A stretch of 13,769 nt of DNA from DATMXT01 sp035560415. GTDB lineage: Bacteria > Bacillota > Clostridia > Oscillospirales > Feifaniaceae. The stretch spans positions 1-13,769 of the forward strand of contig DATMZG010000023.1 in NCBI GenBank assembly GCA_035560415.1, in the 5' to 3' direction. The translations under genes and the position numbers were made by a program. Numbering within the stretch: position 1 is the first letter of the stretch; every line of letters starts with the position of its first letter. Of this stretch, positions 6,593-12,755 are shown piece by piece. The notes beneath the pieces were generated by a model, which did not search any database, was not told the origin of the DNA, and was given only the letters and a program-made list of their open reading frames with translations.

Positions 6593-7316
6593 AAACCAAA
6601 TCGGCGCGGAATGCGGTCAATAGGAGTTCTTCATATTTCCCGGCAGAAATCAAATCGTTTTTCAACAACCGGTCCGCCTGATGAATGTAGTGGCCGTAAG
6701 TTTTATACTGTTTTTCCGCAGGAAGCGGCCGGTACAGCTCGGGGCTGTACCCCATCATTTCTGCTCGACTGCGGGCACTGCTCATCAGATATTCTTCAAC
6801 CCGGGCGCGGTCCATATGGGGGCTTTCCTTCAGGCGAATGACCATTGCCTGATGGCTCACCCGATAATACTGTTCAAGCCTGATGATGTCGTCGAACGAG
6901 AGTTTCCCGTCTTCGTGCCTTCCGGCCAGCCCCGCCGCCTTGCTCTCCAAATCGGCGGCGGGTATCAGGAAATAGGAGGCGAACATGTCCGCTTCTTTTT
7001 CGATGTCCTTCCCATCGCCGATTTTCTTTCCGCAGACAGACGACACGCTGTCGTCATAGCGCAGATGATAAAGCTCGTGTGCCAGAGAAAAACGCTGACG
7101 GCCAAGGGACATCGCAGAATTGACGGCAATGATGCCGTCGCCGCTCTTTCCCTTGACGCACATGCCGCTTAAATGCTCCCCCATAGGATAATAAACCAGC
7201 GTAAGCCCCCCGATATTTTGCGTCAGCGAAAAAATGTCCACAGGGGAATCGCCGTCTTCGCCGAGTTCTTTTCTGAGTTGAATTGCCCTCGTCATCAAAT
7301 CCGCTTTATCAATCAC
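6558..7316 (-). CDS. ImmA/IrrE-family Zn metallopeptidase
   Basis: The protein has 252 residues from GTG 7316, with GGAGGGG 8 nt upstream on the minus strand. The gluzincin-like motif HELYH gives H80, E81 and H84, and E108 in EKEADMFASYFLIP is the likely third zinc ligand, as in ImmA/IrrE (DUF955, COG2856). Residues 1-45 are the usual helical N-terminal part. The C-terminal 90 residues are helical and extend beyond the minimal domain. Relatives such as ImmA of ICEBs1 and IrrE of Deinococcus cleave an XRE repressor when triggered. Here the XRE gene is immediately upstream and overlaps by 4 nt (GTGA), so it is the natural substrate candidate. The downstream PIN-like gene would be the released effector. 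Peptidase fold is firm; substrate and trigger are inferred. Confidence 0.87.
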   Translation of the reverse strand: MIDKADLMTRAIQLRKELGEDGDSPVDIFSLTQNIGGLTLVYYPMGEHLSGMCVKGKSGDGIIAVNSAMSLGRQRFSLAHELYHLRYDDSVSSVCGKKIGDGKDIEKEADMFASYFLIPAADLESKAAGLAGRHEDGKLSFDDIIRLEQYYRVSHQAMVIRLKESPHMDRARVEEYLMSSARSRAEMMGYSPELYRPLPAEKQYKTYGHYIHQADRLLKNDLISAGKYEELLLTAFRADLVYGEEEDGDVVD

Positions 7317-7657
7317 GCTCTGTTCCCCTCCAGCAGGCTGTCCATGAATTCCAAGTTAAGCGCGATTTTATTGATGGCGCAAATCGCCTCCATATCGCCC
7401 GGGGACAATTCTCCACACCTGAAAGCGCAGGACAGCGGCTTTACCGCGACAACGTCATTTACAACAGCCGATGCCGCAACCCCAAAAAGCGACGCAAGCT
7501 TATCCAGCATATCGACCGAGATGCCGCGCTCGCCTTTTTCAATTTTGCTGATCAGGCTTTGGTCTACCGCCAAAAAGTCGGCAATGCTCTGCTGATTATA
7601 CCCGGCGCCGTCTCTCAGTGCCCGGAGATTTTCTCCAATTATTTTATTGTTCACCAT
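7313..7657 (-). CDS. XRE-family HTH transcriptional regulator
   Basis: The protein has 114 residues from ATG 7657, with GAGAGGAG 9-10 nt upstream. Residues about 5-60 are a Cro/C1-type helix-turn-helix: NLRALRDGAGYNQQSIADFL, then the recognition helix region VDQSLISKIEKGERG and the SVDMLDKLASLFGV helix. The C-terminal 50 residues are a helical tail that may contact the peptidase or hold its cleavage site. It is the first gene of a tight three-gene operon (4-nt overlap with the peptidase gene). The promoter at 7684-7712 is flanked and overlapped by inverted repeats, which suggests it represses its own operon. Confidence 0.9.
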   Translation of the reverse strand: MVNNKIIGENLRALRDGAGYNQQSIADFLAVDQSLISKIEKGERGISVDMLDKLASLFGVAASAVVNDVVAVKPLSCAFRCGELSPGDMEAICAINKIALNLEFMDSLLEGNRA

Positions 7658-7683
7658 ATCGCTTCGCTCCTCTCGCTGCTATT

Positions 7684-7712
7684 ATTATATGTCGGGTGTG
7701 TCATAAAATCAA
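7684..7712 (-). promoter_or_regulatory. Promoter of the XRE-ImmA-PIN operon
   Basis: Reading the minus strand, -35 TTGATT (7712-7707) and -10 TATAAT (7689-7684) are separated by exactly 17 bp. Transcription would begin near 7677, giving a leader of about 20 nt before the ATG at 7657. The -10 is a perfect consensus. Confidence 0.7.
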
Positions 7713-7737
7713 TAGCTTTGATATTATTTTTTATGAC
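7700..7737. promoter_or_regulatory. Nested inverted repeats, candidate XRE operator
   Basis: GTCATAAAA (7700-7708) and TTTTATGAC (7729-7737) are perfect 9-bp inverted arms whose centres are 29 bp apart, close to three helical turns. A second dyad, ATCAA-N5-TTGAT (7708-7722), sits inside them. The left outer arm lies in the promoter spacer and touches the -35, and one ATCAA arm is part of the -35. Binding of a dimeric XRE protein here would block the operon promoter. Which dyad is the true operator is not known. Confidence 0.5.
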
Positions 7738-7810
7738 AACACGGTCTATATATTGTGGGCAGAAAAACAATTTGCAAGAAGCGTCACAATTTTATTTACA
7801 AAACCCCCAC

Positions 7811-7819
7811 AGGAGGTGA
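7811..7819 (+). promoter_or_regulatory. Consensus Shine-Dalgarno site of the YjbR-like gene
   Basis: AGGAGGTGA is fully complementary to the anti-Shine-Dalgarno end of 16S rRNA and lies 6 nt before ATG 7826, fixing the start. Possible promoter words upstream (TTGCAA at 7772-7777, TATTTA at 7793-7798) are poorly spaced. Confidence 0.75.
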
Positions 7820-7825
7820 CTTCCC

Positions 7826-8185
7826 ATGACCCGGCAGGCGCTCATCCGCCACTGCCTGACATTCCCCGCCGCCTACGAGGACTACCCGTTTGACGACGCC
7901 GCGGATGCCGGCGCATGGACCGTCATGCGGCATGGCGCAAACAAAAAGTCCTTCGCCCTCATTTACGAGCGGGGCGGGCACCTTTGCGTCAACCTCAAAT
8001 GCGAGCCGTTTGAGGCCGACTTCCTGCGCCGCGCGTATCGGGGCGTCACGCCCGCATACCACATGAACAAAGTGCACTGGAACACCGTGACCGTCGGCTC
8101 CGACGTGCCGGAAGATGAGCTGCTGCGGCAAATTGCGCGCAGCTACGACCTCATCAAACCGAAAGTCAAAAATTCGCGAAATTGA
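7826..8185 (+). CDS. MmcQ/YjbR-family protein
   Basis: The 119-residue protein fits the small MmcQ/YjbR family (DUF419), whose members adopt a CyaY-like fold and have no settled function. Recognisable features are the N-terminal helix with LTFPAAYEDYPF (11-22), a central strand with KSFALIYERGGHLCVNLKC, the HMNKVHWNTVTV strand, and the C-terminal SYDLIKPK motif typical of the family. The start is fixed by a consensus ribosome binding site. It is divergent from the XRE operon and shares no obvious function with its neighbours. No predicted signal peptide or membrane segment. Confidence 0.85.
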   Translation: MTRQALIRHCLTFPAAYEDYPFDDAADAGAWTVMRHGANKKSFALIYERGGHLCVNLKCEPFEADFLRRAYRGVTPAYHMNKVHWNTVTVGSDVPEDELLRQIARSYDLIKPKVKNSRN

Positions 8186-8280
8186 CTTTTTTTCGCCCGG
8201 GCGCCGCCAGATTCCGCCGCTGAATTTTGTCTGATTTGGGGGTAAACTACCTTCATCAAACAAAGGGAGGGACAAAGTCG

Positions 8281-8364
8281 ATGAAAATTTGGGATAGTTT
8301 AAAAAATATGTATCAAAACTGGTTTTTTCCCTCGGGAAAGCCGAGCCGGAGGACCAAGCGCTGA
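8281..8364 (+). CDS. Candidate 27-residue small basic protein
   Basis: The frame opens with ATG 8281, preceded by GGGAGGG (about 8265-8271) at 9 nt, and ends in TGA at 8364. The peptide starts MKIWDSLKNMYQNWFF and ends in a strongly basic tail KPSRRTKR. The first half could form an amphipathic aromatic helix. A strong terminator follows the stop by 7 nt. Good ribosome binding site, AT-rich start and terminator placement suggest a real small gene, but I see no convincing promoter and do not recognise the sequence. It may alternatively be a chance frame in the leader of an untranslated RNA. Confidence 0.4.
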   Translation: MKIWDSLKNMYQNWFFPSGKPSRRTKR

Positions 8365-8371
8365 GCAAAAT

Positions 8372-8399
8372 AAAAGCCCCGGCCTTGCCCGGGGCTTTT
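8372..8399. terminator. Bidirectional rho-independent terminator
   Basis: Arms AAAAGCCCCGG (8372-8382) and CCGGGGCTTTT (8389-8399) form a perfect 11-bp stem with a 6-nt loop. Seven T residues follow on the + strand (8396-8402), and the minus strand reads TTTTATTTT after the stem. It would stop transcripts of the small ORF and of the convergent cupin gene. Confidence 0.9.
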
Positions 8400-8428
8400 T
8401 TTGAATTTTTGAACTGAACTATTTCTTG

Positions 8429-8950
8429 TCAGCGGTGCCCCTCCTCGGCCGCCAGCGCCTCGCTCTTTGTGCGGTGGACAGTCCCCTTGGGGTGCTGCGG
8501 CGGGCCGTAAATCGAATAGAGCTTCATGGGCCTGCGCCCCGTGTTGATGACGTTGTGCCAGCAGCCGGCCGGAATCAAAATGGCGTCGCCCTCCCCGACT
8601 TTTTGCTCAAACCCGAGCCGGTCTTTCAGGGTGCCCATGAGCACCAGCCCCTTGCCCTGCACGACGCGCAGGAACTGGTCGGTGGCGGGGTGCATCTCAA
8701 GCCCGATGTCGCCGCCCGGCGCAATTGACATCAGCGTCAGCTGCAAGTGCTTGCCGGTCCACAGCGCCGTGCGAAACGCCTCGTTTTTCAGTGCCGCCGC
8801 GTCGATGTCGACAACGTAGGGCTCCTGCCCGAAGTCCCTTGGCCGGGGCGGCGGCGGCGGGGGCTCCCTGCGCCGGGGCGCACTGCGCGGCTCCCGCTCC
8901 CTGCGCGGCTCTTTGCGCCGGAAAATATTCTCAAACCTGTTCTCAAACAT
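8429..8950 (-). CDS. Cupin-domain protein with an Arg/Pro-rich N-terminal tail
   Basis: The protein has 173 residues from ATG 8950. The consensus AGGAGGTGA (8964-8956, minus strand) lies 5 nt upstream; an in-frame GTG at 8959 is inside that site and is not the start. Residues about 9-40 are a low-complexity tail rich in Arg, Glu and Pro, including a run of six prolines. The single cupin barrel follows (about 45-155): likely metal ligands E85, H87 and Q92 in LEMHPATDQF, and H132 in PAGCWHNV, with the YGPPQHPKGTVHRTK ending common in small Firmicute cupins. Substrate is unknown. The gene is monocistronic and convergent to the small ORF, sharing its terminator. The fold assignment is firm; metal and reaction are inferred. 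Confidence 0.88.
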   Translation of the reverse strand: MFENRFENIFRRKEPRREREPRSAPRRREPPPPPPRPRDFGQEPYVVDIDAAALKNEAFRTALWTGKHLQLTLMSIAPGGDIGLEMHPATDQFLRVVQGKGLVLMGTLKDRLGFEQKVGEGDAILIPAGCWHNVINTGRRPMKLYSIYGPPQHPKGTVHRTKSEALAAEEGHR

Positions 8951-9047
8951 TGGTTTCACCTCCTGTTGGCTTTATGAATCATCATATGAACTTTTGGGAC
9001 GAGGTATGTCTTGGCGGCGGCCTCACTCCCTCCACACAACACAGGCA

Positions 9048-9076
9048 TTGACGATGCGCCCAAACGGGTGTATCAT
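9048..9076 (+). promoter_or_regulatory. Promoter of the zinc uptake operon
   Basis: The -35 TTGACG (9048-9053) and -10 TATCAT (9071-9076) have a 17-bp spacer. Transcription would begin near 9083, inside the palindrome at 9079-9099, and about 70 nt before the first gene. Confidence 0.7.
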
Positions 9077-9078
9077 GG

Positions 9079-9099
9079 AGTTGCAAATGATTCGCAACT
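9079..9099. promoter_or_regulatory. Fur-family (Zur-type) operator palindrome
   Basis: This 21-bp dyad has arms AGTTGC and GCAACT around an AAT-G-ATT core; only one symmetric pair (9085/9093) breaks the symmetry. The AATnATT core with 21-bp length is that of Fur-family boxes such as the Zur box. It starts 2 bp after the -10 of the promoter that drives zinc transporter genes. Repression by a zinc-loaded Zur is the natural reading. No zur gene is in the window. Confidence 0.7.
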
Positions 9100-9155
9100 G
9101 TGTCGGGACGGTGTCCGCCTGCGCGGGCCCGCCAAACGGAGGGGGGAGGACGGCC

Positions 9156-9461
9156 ATGCACATCACACACCCGGCAAAGCGCCGCAGGGCCGCGGCCATA
9201 GTCTGCTGCCTCCTCTACTGCCTTTTCATGGCCCTCTCCTTCGCCTACCTCGCAAAAGAGGCCCACCACGACTGCGCCGGACACGACTGCGCCGTCTGCG
9301 CGACGCTGCGGCTGCTCTCAAACCTGCTTCGCGCCGCCGCCCCCGCGGCGGCGGCCGCATGGGCGGCCGCCTGCCTGCTTTCCGGAAACACCGGCCGCCC
9401 CTGTAACTCCGGGGCAGGCCGTCTGACCCTTGTTCTTCAAAACGTCAAGCTCTCCGAATAA
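9156..9461 (+). CDS. Small membrane protein with a Cys/His metal-binding motif
   Basis: The protein has 101 residues from ATG 9156, with GGGGGAGGA (about 9140-9148) upstream. Two hydrophobic segments are predicted: about 12-33 and about 55-75, the second being alanine-rich. Between them lies HHDCAGHDCAVC (37-48), giving Cys40, Cys45 and Cys48 plus His37, His38 and His43, a plausible Zn site facing one side of the membrane. It is the first gene after the Zur-type box and precedes the ZnuA-type gene by 71 nt. From memory, short proteins of this pattern occur beside zinc transporters in other Firmicutes, but I know of no assigned function. A role in zinc sensing, capture or delivery is inferred. 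Confidence 0.7.
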   Translation: MHITHPAKRRRAAAIVCCLLYCLFMALSFAYLAKEAHHDCAGHDCAVCATLRLLSNLLRAAAPAAAAAWAAACLLSGNTGRPCNSGAGRLTLVLQNVKLSE

Positions 9462-9532
9462 AGAACTGTGTGCAATTATTAAGGGGGTACTGCGCCCTCT
9501 TTGACACACACGACTTGATCGGAGGCATTTTT

Positions 9533-10516
9533 ATGTCCAAAAATAAATTTACCCTGCCCCTCGCAGTCCTTTTGCTCATTTTCGGGCTCGCCGCCTGCGC
9601 CAAAACGAGCGGCGACGCCAACGCCGACAACACAACCCCGCCCGCGGACGGGCGGCTCTCGGTCGTCGTCACCAACTTCCCGGAATACGACTTTGTCCGC
9701 CAGCTCACGGGCGACAAAGCCGACATTGTCATGCTCTTAAAGCCGGGGGCCGAGAGCCACAGCTACGAGCCGACGCCGCAGGACATTCTCGCCATTCAAC
9801 AGAGCGACCTCTTCGTCTATGTCGGCGGCGAGTCGGACGCCTGGGTCGAGGGCATCCTCGAGTCGATGGATACGGGCACGATGCACCTCTTTAAACTGAT
9901 GGACTGCGTCGACCTCTATGAGGAAGAGCTCGTCGAGGGCATGCAGGCCGAGGAGGAGGAAGAGGCGGCCGGCGAAGAGGAGGGCCCGGAGCTCGACGAG
10001 CACGTCTGGACCTCGCCCGTCAACGCCGGAAAAATCGTAGCGGCCCTGTGCGACACCCTCGTCACGCTGCCGGGGGCCGACAAAGAGGCCTTTGAGGCAA
10101 ACAAAACGGCCTACCTGGAAAAACTCCAACAGCTTGACGCCGACTTCCGCGAGGTCGTCAGCACCGCCAAGCGCAAAGAGATCATCGTCGGCGACCGGTT
10201 CCCCTTCCGGTATTTCTGCGAGGAGTACGGCCTTTCCTACTACGCGGCCTTCCCCGGCTGCGCGACCGAGACCGAGGCCAACCCCGCCACCGTCGCCTTC
10301 CTCATTGACAAAGTGAAGGCGGACGGCATTCCGGTCGTCTTTCACATCGAGCTCTCAAACGAGCAGATGGCGAATTCCATCGCCGAGGCCACGGGGGCCA
10401 AAAGCGCCCTCTTGAACGCCGTGCACAACGTCACCGACGCCGACTTCAAGGCGGGACTGGGCTACCTCGAATTCATGAACCGCAATGTCGAAGCGCTGAA
10501 GGAGGCCCTGAACTGA
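9533..10516 (+). CDS. znuA: ZnuA/AdcA-type zinc-binding lipoprotein
   Basis: The protein has 327 residues from ATG 9533, with GGAGG 7 nt upstream (9521-9525). A basic N-terminus and hydrophobic stretch end in the lipobox LAAC (cysteine C22), so it is a membrane-anchored lipoprotein. It belongs to the cluster A-I metal-binding proteins: H76 in ESHSYEPTPQD, H157 in DEHVWTSP, then the C-lobe. Usual ZnuA loops are His-rich; here residues about 130-156 are Glu-rich instead. The third classical His (HxAFxY) is replaced by DRFPFRYF (221-228), and H271 in VVFHIELSN or H298 in AVHNV may supply the ligand. It would hand zinc to the permease encoded downstream. The family is firm; zinc rather than manganese is inferred from the operator and neighbours. 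Confidence 0.9.
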   Translation: MSKNKFTLPLAVLLLIFGLAACAKTSGDANADNTTPPADGRLSVVVTNFPEYDFVRQLTGDKADIVMLLKPGAESHSYEPTPQDILAIQQSDLFVYVGGESDAWVEGILESMDTGTMHLFKLMDCVDLYEEELVEGMQAEEEEEAAGEEEGPELDEHVWTSPVNAGKIVAALCDTLVTLPGADKEAFEANKTAYLEKLQQLDADFREVVSTAKRKEIIVGDRFPFRYFCEEYGLSYYAAFPGCATETEANPATVAFLIDKVKADGIPVVFHIELSNEQMANSIAEATGAKSALLNAVHNVTDADFKAGLGYLEFMNRNVEALKEALN

Positions 10517-10517
10517 C

Positions 10518-11228
10518 ATGAGCCTGCTCGCCTGCCGGGATGTCTCCTTCGCCTACGAGGGGGTCACGGTCCTGTCCGACATCAACTTCACCGTGGAGCC
10601 CGGGAATTACCTCTGCGTCGTGGGCGAAAACGGAGCCGGAAAGAGCACCCTCCTAAAGGGGCTGCTCGCGCTCAAAAAACCCTCCTCCGGGAGCATCCTG
10701 GCAGGGGGCGGCCTCAAAGCCGCCGAAATCGGCTACCTTCCGCAGCAGACGGCTGCGCAAAAGGACTTCCCCGCAAGCGTCTTTGAAGTCGTGCTGTCGG
10801 GGCGGCTCAACAGCCTCGGCCCCCGCCCCTTTTACAGCCGGGCCGACAAAAAAGACGCCGAAGAAAAGCTCAAAATGCTCGGCATTGAAACGCTTGAAAA
10901 GCGCTGTTACCGCGACCTGTCGGGCGGCCAGCAGCAGCGGGTACTCTTAGCCAGAGCACTTTGCGCGACCAAAAAGCTCCTCTTGCTCGACGAGCCGGTC
11001 GCGGGGCTCGACCCCGTGATGACGGCGGAGCTCTACCGCGTCATCGCCGAATTAAACCGCGCCGCCGGCATCACGGTCGTCATGGTCTCGCACGACGTGC
11101 GGGGCGCCATAGAGCAGGCAAGTCACATCCTGCACCTCGGCAGCCGGCAGCTCTTTTTCGGGCCCACGGCCGAGTACGTCCAAAGCGAACTCGGAAAAAG
11201 GTTTACGGGAGGTGGCGCGCCGTGCTGA
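10518..11228 (+). CDS. znuC: ZnuC-type ABC transporter ATPase
   Basis: The protein has 236 residues and starts 1 nt after the ZnuA-type stop, with GGAGG in the end of that gene as ribosome binding site. All nucleotide-binding motifs are intact: Walker A GENGAGKST (36-44), Q-loop at Q76-Q77 in YLPQQ, signature LSGGQ (134-138), Walker B LLLLDEP (154-160) and switch histidine H192. It energises zinc import with the permease, whose gene it overlaps by 7 nt. Confidence 0.93.
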   Translation: MSLLACRDVSFAYEGVTVLSDINFTVEPGNYLCVVGENGAGKSTLLKGLLALKKPSSGSILAGGGLKAAEIGYLPQQTAAQKDFPASVFEVVLSGRLNSLGPRPFYSRADKKDAEEKLKMLGIETLEKRCYRDLSGGQQQRVLLARALCATKKLLLLDEPVAGLDPVMTAELYRVIAELNRAAGITVVMVSHDVRGAIEQASHILHLGSRQLFFGPTAEYVQSELGKRFTGGGAPC

Positions 11229-12043
11229 CCACTTTGATGAAAATGCTCTCCTACCCCTTTTTGGTGCGGGCCTTGATTGTGGGCGGCCTCGTCTCGCTGT
11301 GCGCGTCGCTCCTCGGCACAAGCCTTGTCTTAAAGCGCTATTCCATGATCGGGGACGGCCTCTCCCATGTGGGCTTTGCGGCCCTCGCCGCCGCCTACGC
11401 CATGAACGCGGCGCCCCTCGCCGTCGCCATCCCCGTCTGCGTCGCCGCCGCCTTTTTGCTGCTTCAAATCAAAGACTCCTCCCGCGTCAAGGGCGACGCG
11501 GCGACGGCGCTGCTCTGCAGCGGGGCCTTGGCCGTCGGCGTCATGACCGTGTCGCTGACGACCGGCATGAACACGGACGTGTGCAACTACATGTTCGGCT
11601 CCATTCTCGCAATGAGTAAGGCCGACGTCGCCCTCTCGGTCTGGCTCTCGGGCGCGGTGCTCCTCCTCTACATCCTCTTTTACCACCGCATTTTCGCCGT
11701 CACCTTCGACGAGACCTTCGCCGCCGCCACCGGCACAAACGTGCGGCTCTACAACATGGTCATCGCGCTGCTCACGGCCGTCACGGTCGTGCTCGGCATG
11801 CGCATGATGGGCACGCTCTTAATTTCAAGCCTCATCGTCTTCCCGTCCATGACCGCCATGCGGGTCACCCGCCGGTTTTTGACCACCATCCTGCTCTCAG
11901 CGGCCCTGTCGCTGGCCTCGTTTTTCGCCGGCGTCACAGTCTCGTATCTCGGCTCGGTGCCGACCGGGGCCTCCATCGTCGTCATTGACATCCTCGTGTT
12001 CGGCCTCTTCTTCGCAGCCGAAAAATTGAAAGAAAGGGTGTGA
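11222..12043 (+). CDS. znuB: ZnuB-type ABC-3 family permease
   Basis: The protein has 273 residues from GTG 11222, with GGGAGGTGG (about 11206-11214) upstream, and overlaps the ATPase gene by 7 nt. It is largely hydrophobic with about eight or nine membrane segments. The family motif SMIGDGLSHVGF (about 41-52) and the later MRMMGTLLISSLIVFP segment are typical of ABC-3 metal permeases. It forms the membrane channel for zinc delivered by the lipoprotein. The longer reading frame upstream of GTG 11222 runs through the ATPase gene in another frame and is not coding. Confidence 0.93.
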   Translation: MLTTLMKMLSYPFLVRALIVGGLVSLCASLLGTSLVLKRYSMIGDGLSHVGFAALAAAYAMNAAPLAVAIPVCVAAAFLLLQIKDSSRVKGDAATALLCSGALAVGVMTVSLTTGMNTDVCNYMFGSILAMSKADVALSVWLSGAVLLLYILFYHRIFAVTFDETFAAATGTNVRLYNMVIALLTAVTVVLGMRMMGTLLISSLIVFPSMTAMRVTRRFLTTILLSAALSLASFFAGVTVSYLGSVPTGASIVVIDILVFGLFFAAEKLKERV

Positions 12044-12048
12044 CCCCC

Positions 12049-12633
12049 ATGAGAATAAACCGCCTCATCCCGCTTATTTTGTGCCTTGCCCTGCTCGGCG
12101 CCTGCGCCAAAAACCCCGAAGCCGCCGACCCCGCCCCGCCCGCCGCCCCACAGGAGACAGAGCCCCCAAAGGTCAGCGGCACGATTAGCGAGTACCCGCA
12201 GGAGGCCTACGACGACTACCTCCACGACATCGCGGCCGACCGCGAAACCTTCGACTTTGAAGACATCGACATCGTCGTGGGCGACAAGCTCTACATGACC
12301 CAAATCAACGACTGGTACATGAATTTCGGCGACTACGCGAACAAGTCGGTCGAACTCGAAGGGTATTACATGACCTTCGACAAATATGCCTTCGTGGGCC
12401 GCTTTGGCCCCTCCTGCCCCTACTGCACCGGCGGCTATGTCAATTTCGAGTTCCACACGGACGAGGAGCTGCCAGCCCTCGTGTCTGAGCGCTCCTGGGT
12501 CAGGGTGACCGGCATCCTGCGGGAGGGCCGGATGTACCCCGGCGGGGGGGAAGAGCCGATGGCTTTCTACTACATCGAGGCCATGAAAGTGGAGGAGCTG
12601 CCCGAAGTCGGGCTCGACACCGTGACGGATTGA
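12049..12633 (+). CDS. Zinc-operon lipoprotein, OB-fold/DUF1980-like
   Basis: The protein has 194 residues from ATG 12049 (GTG 12040 would put nine extra bases ahead of the signal peptide). The lipobox LGAC gives C19, so it is anchored outside the membrane. A Pro-rich linker follows (24-44). Residues about 75-185 contain a beta-rich domain with DYANKSVELEGYY, then CPYCTGGYVNFEF and VRVTGILREG, resembling the OB-like C-terminal domain of the DUF1980/YcgQ family, which is linked to Zur regulons in some Firmicutes. That resemblance is from memory and uncertain. The CPYC motif may bind metal or act in redox chemistry. Starting 5 nt after the permease stop, it is part of the zinc operon and probably helps periphery-side zinc handling. 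Confidence 0.6.
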   Translation: MRINRLIPLILCLALLGACAKNPEAADPAPPAAPQETEPPKVSGTISEYPQEAYDDYLHDIAADRETFDFEDIDIVVGDKLYMTQINDWYMNFGDYANKSVELEGYYMTFDKYAFVGRFGPSCPYCTGGYVNFEFHTDEELPALVSERSWVRVTGILREGRMYPGGGEEPMAFYYIEAMKVEELPEVGLDTVTD

Positions 12634-12637
12634 AAAT

Positions 12638-12681
12638 AAAAAGAGCGCCTAAGTAAAACGTACGTAAAGGCGCTCTTTTTT
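12638..12681 (+). terminator. Terminator of the zinc operon
   Basis: Arms AAAAAGAGCGCCT (12638-12650) and AGGCGCTCTTTTT (12668-12680) form a perfect 13-bp stem and end in six T residues through 12681. The 17-nt loop contains the palindrome ACGTACGT, which may fold further. It lies 5 nt after the lipoprotein stop. Confidence 0.85.
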
Positions 12682-12692
12682 CATGGAGAATA

Positions 12693-12722
12693 TTTACATC
12701 GAATGATTTCAGATGATATAAT
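12693..12722 (+). promoter_or_regulatory. Promoter of the AIM24-like gene
   Basis: The -35 TTTACA (12693-12698) and perfect -10 TATAAT (12717-12722) are 18 bp apart. Transcription would begin near 12729 and leave a leader of about 118 nt before ATG 12847. Confidence 0.6.
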
Positions 12723-12743
12723 AGCCACGGTGTGGCTATTATA
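12717..12743. promoter_or_regulatory. Perfect 12-bp dyad overlapping the -10, candidate operator
   Basis: Arms TATAATAGCCAC (12717-12728) and GTGGCTATTATA (12732-12743) are exact inverted repeats with a 3-nt spacer. The left arm contains the -10 hexamer. A dimeric regulator here would block transcription; alternatively the structure acts as a hairpin in RNA that reads through from upstream. Confidence 0.5.
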
Positions 12744-12755
12744 CATGATTCTATT

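Noticed and set aside
8957..8959. GTG start for the cupin gene
   Set aside because: The GTG is part of the AGGAGGTGA ribosome binding site that serves ATG 8950.
9737..10345. Minus-strand 202-codon frame inside the ZnuA-type gene
   Set aside because: It is antisense to a lipoprotein gene with clear signal peptide and metal-binding motifs.
12697..12717. Second Zur-type box ahead of the AIM24 gene, based on its AATGATT core
   Set aside because: Outside the 7-bp core almost no symmetric pairs match, unlike the box at 9079-9099.
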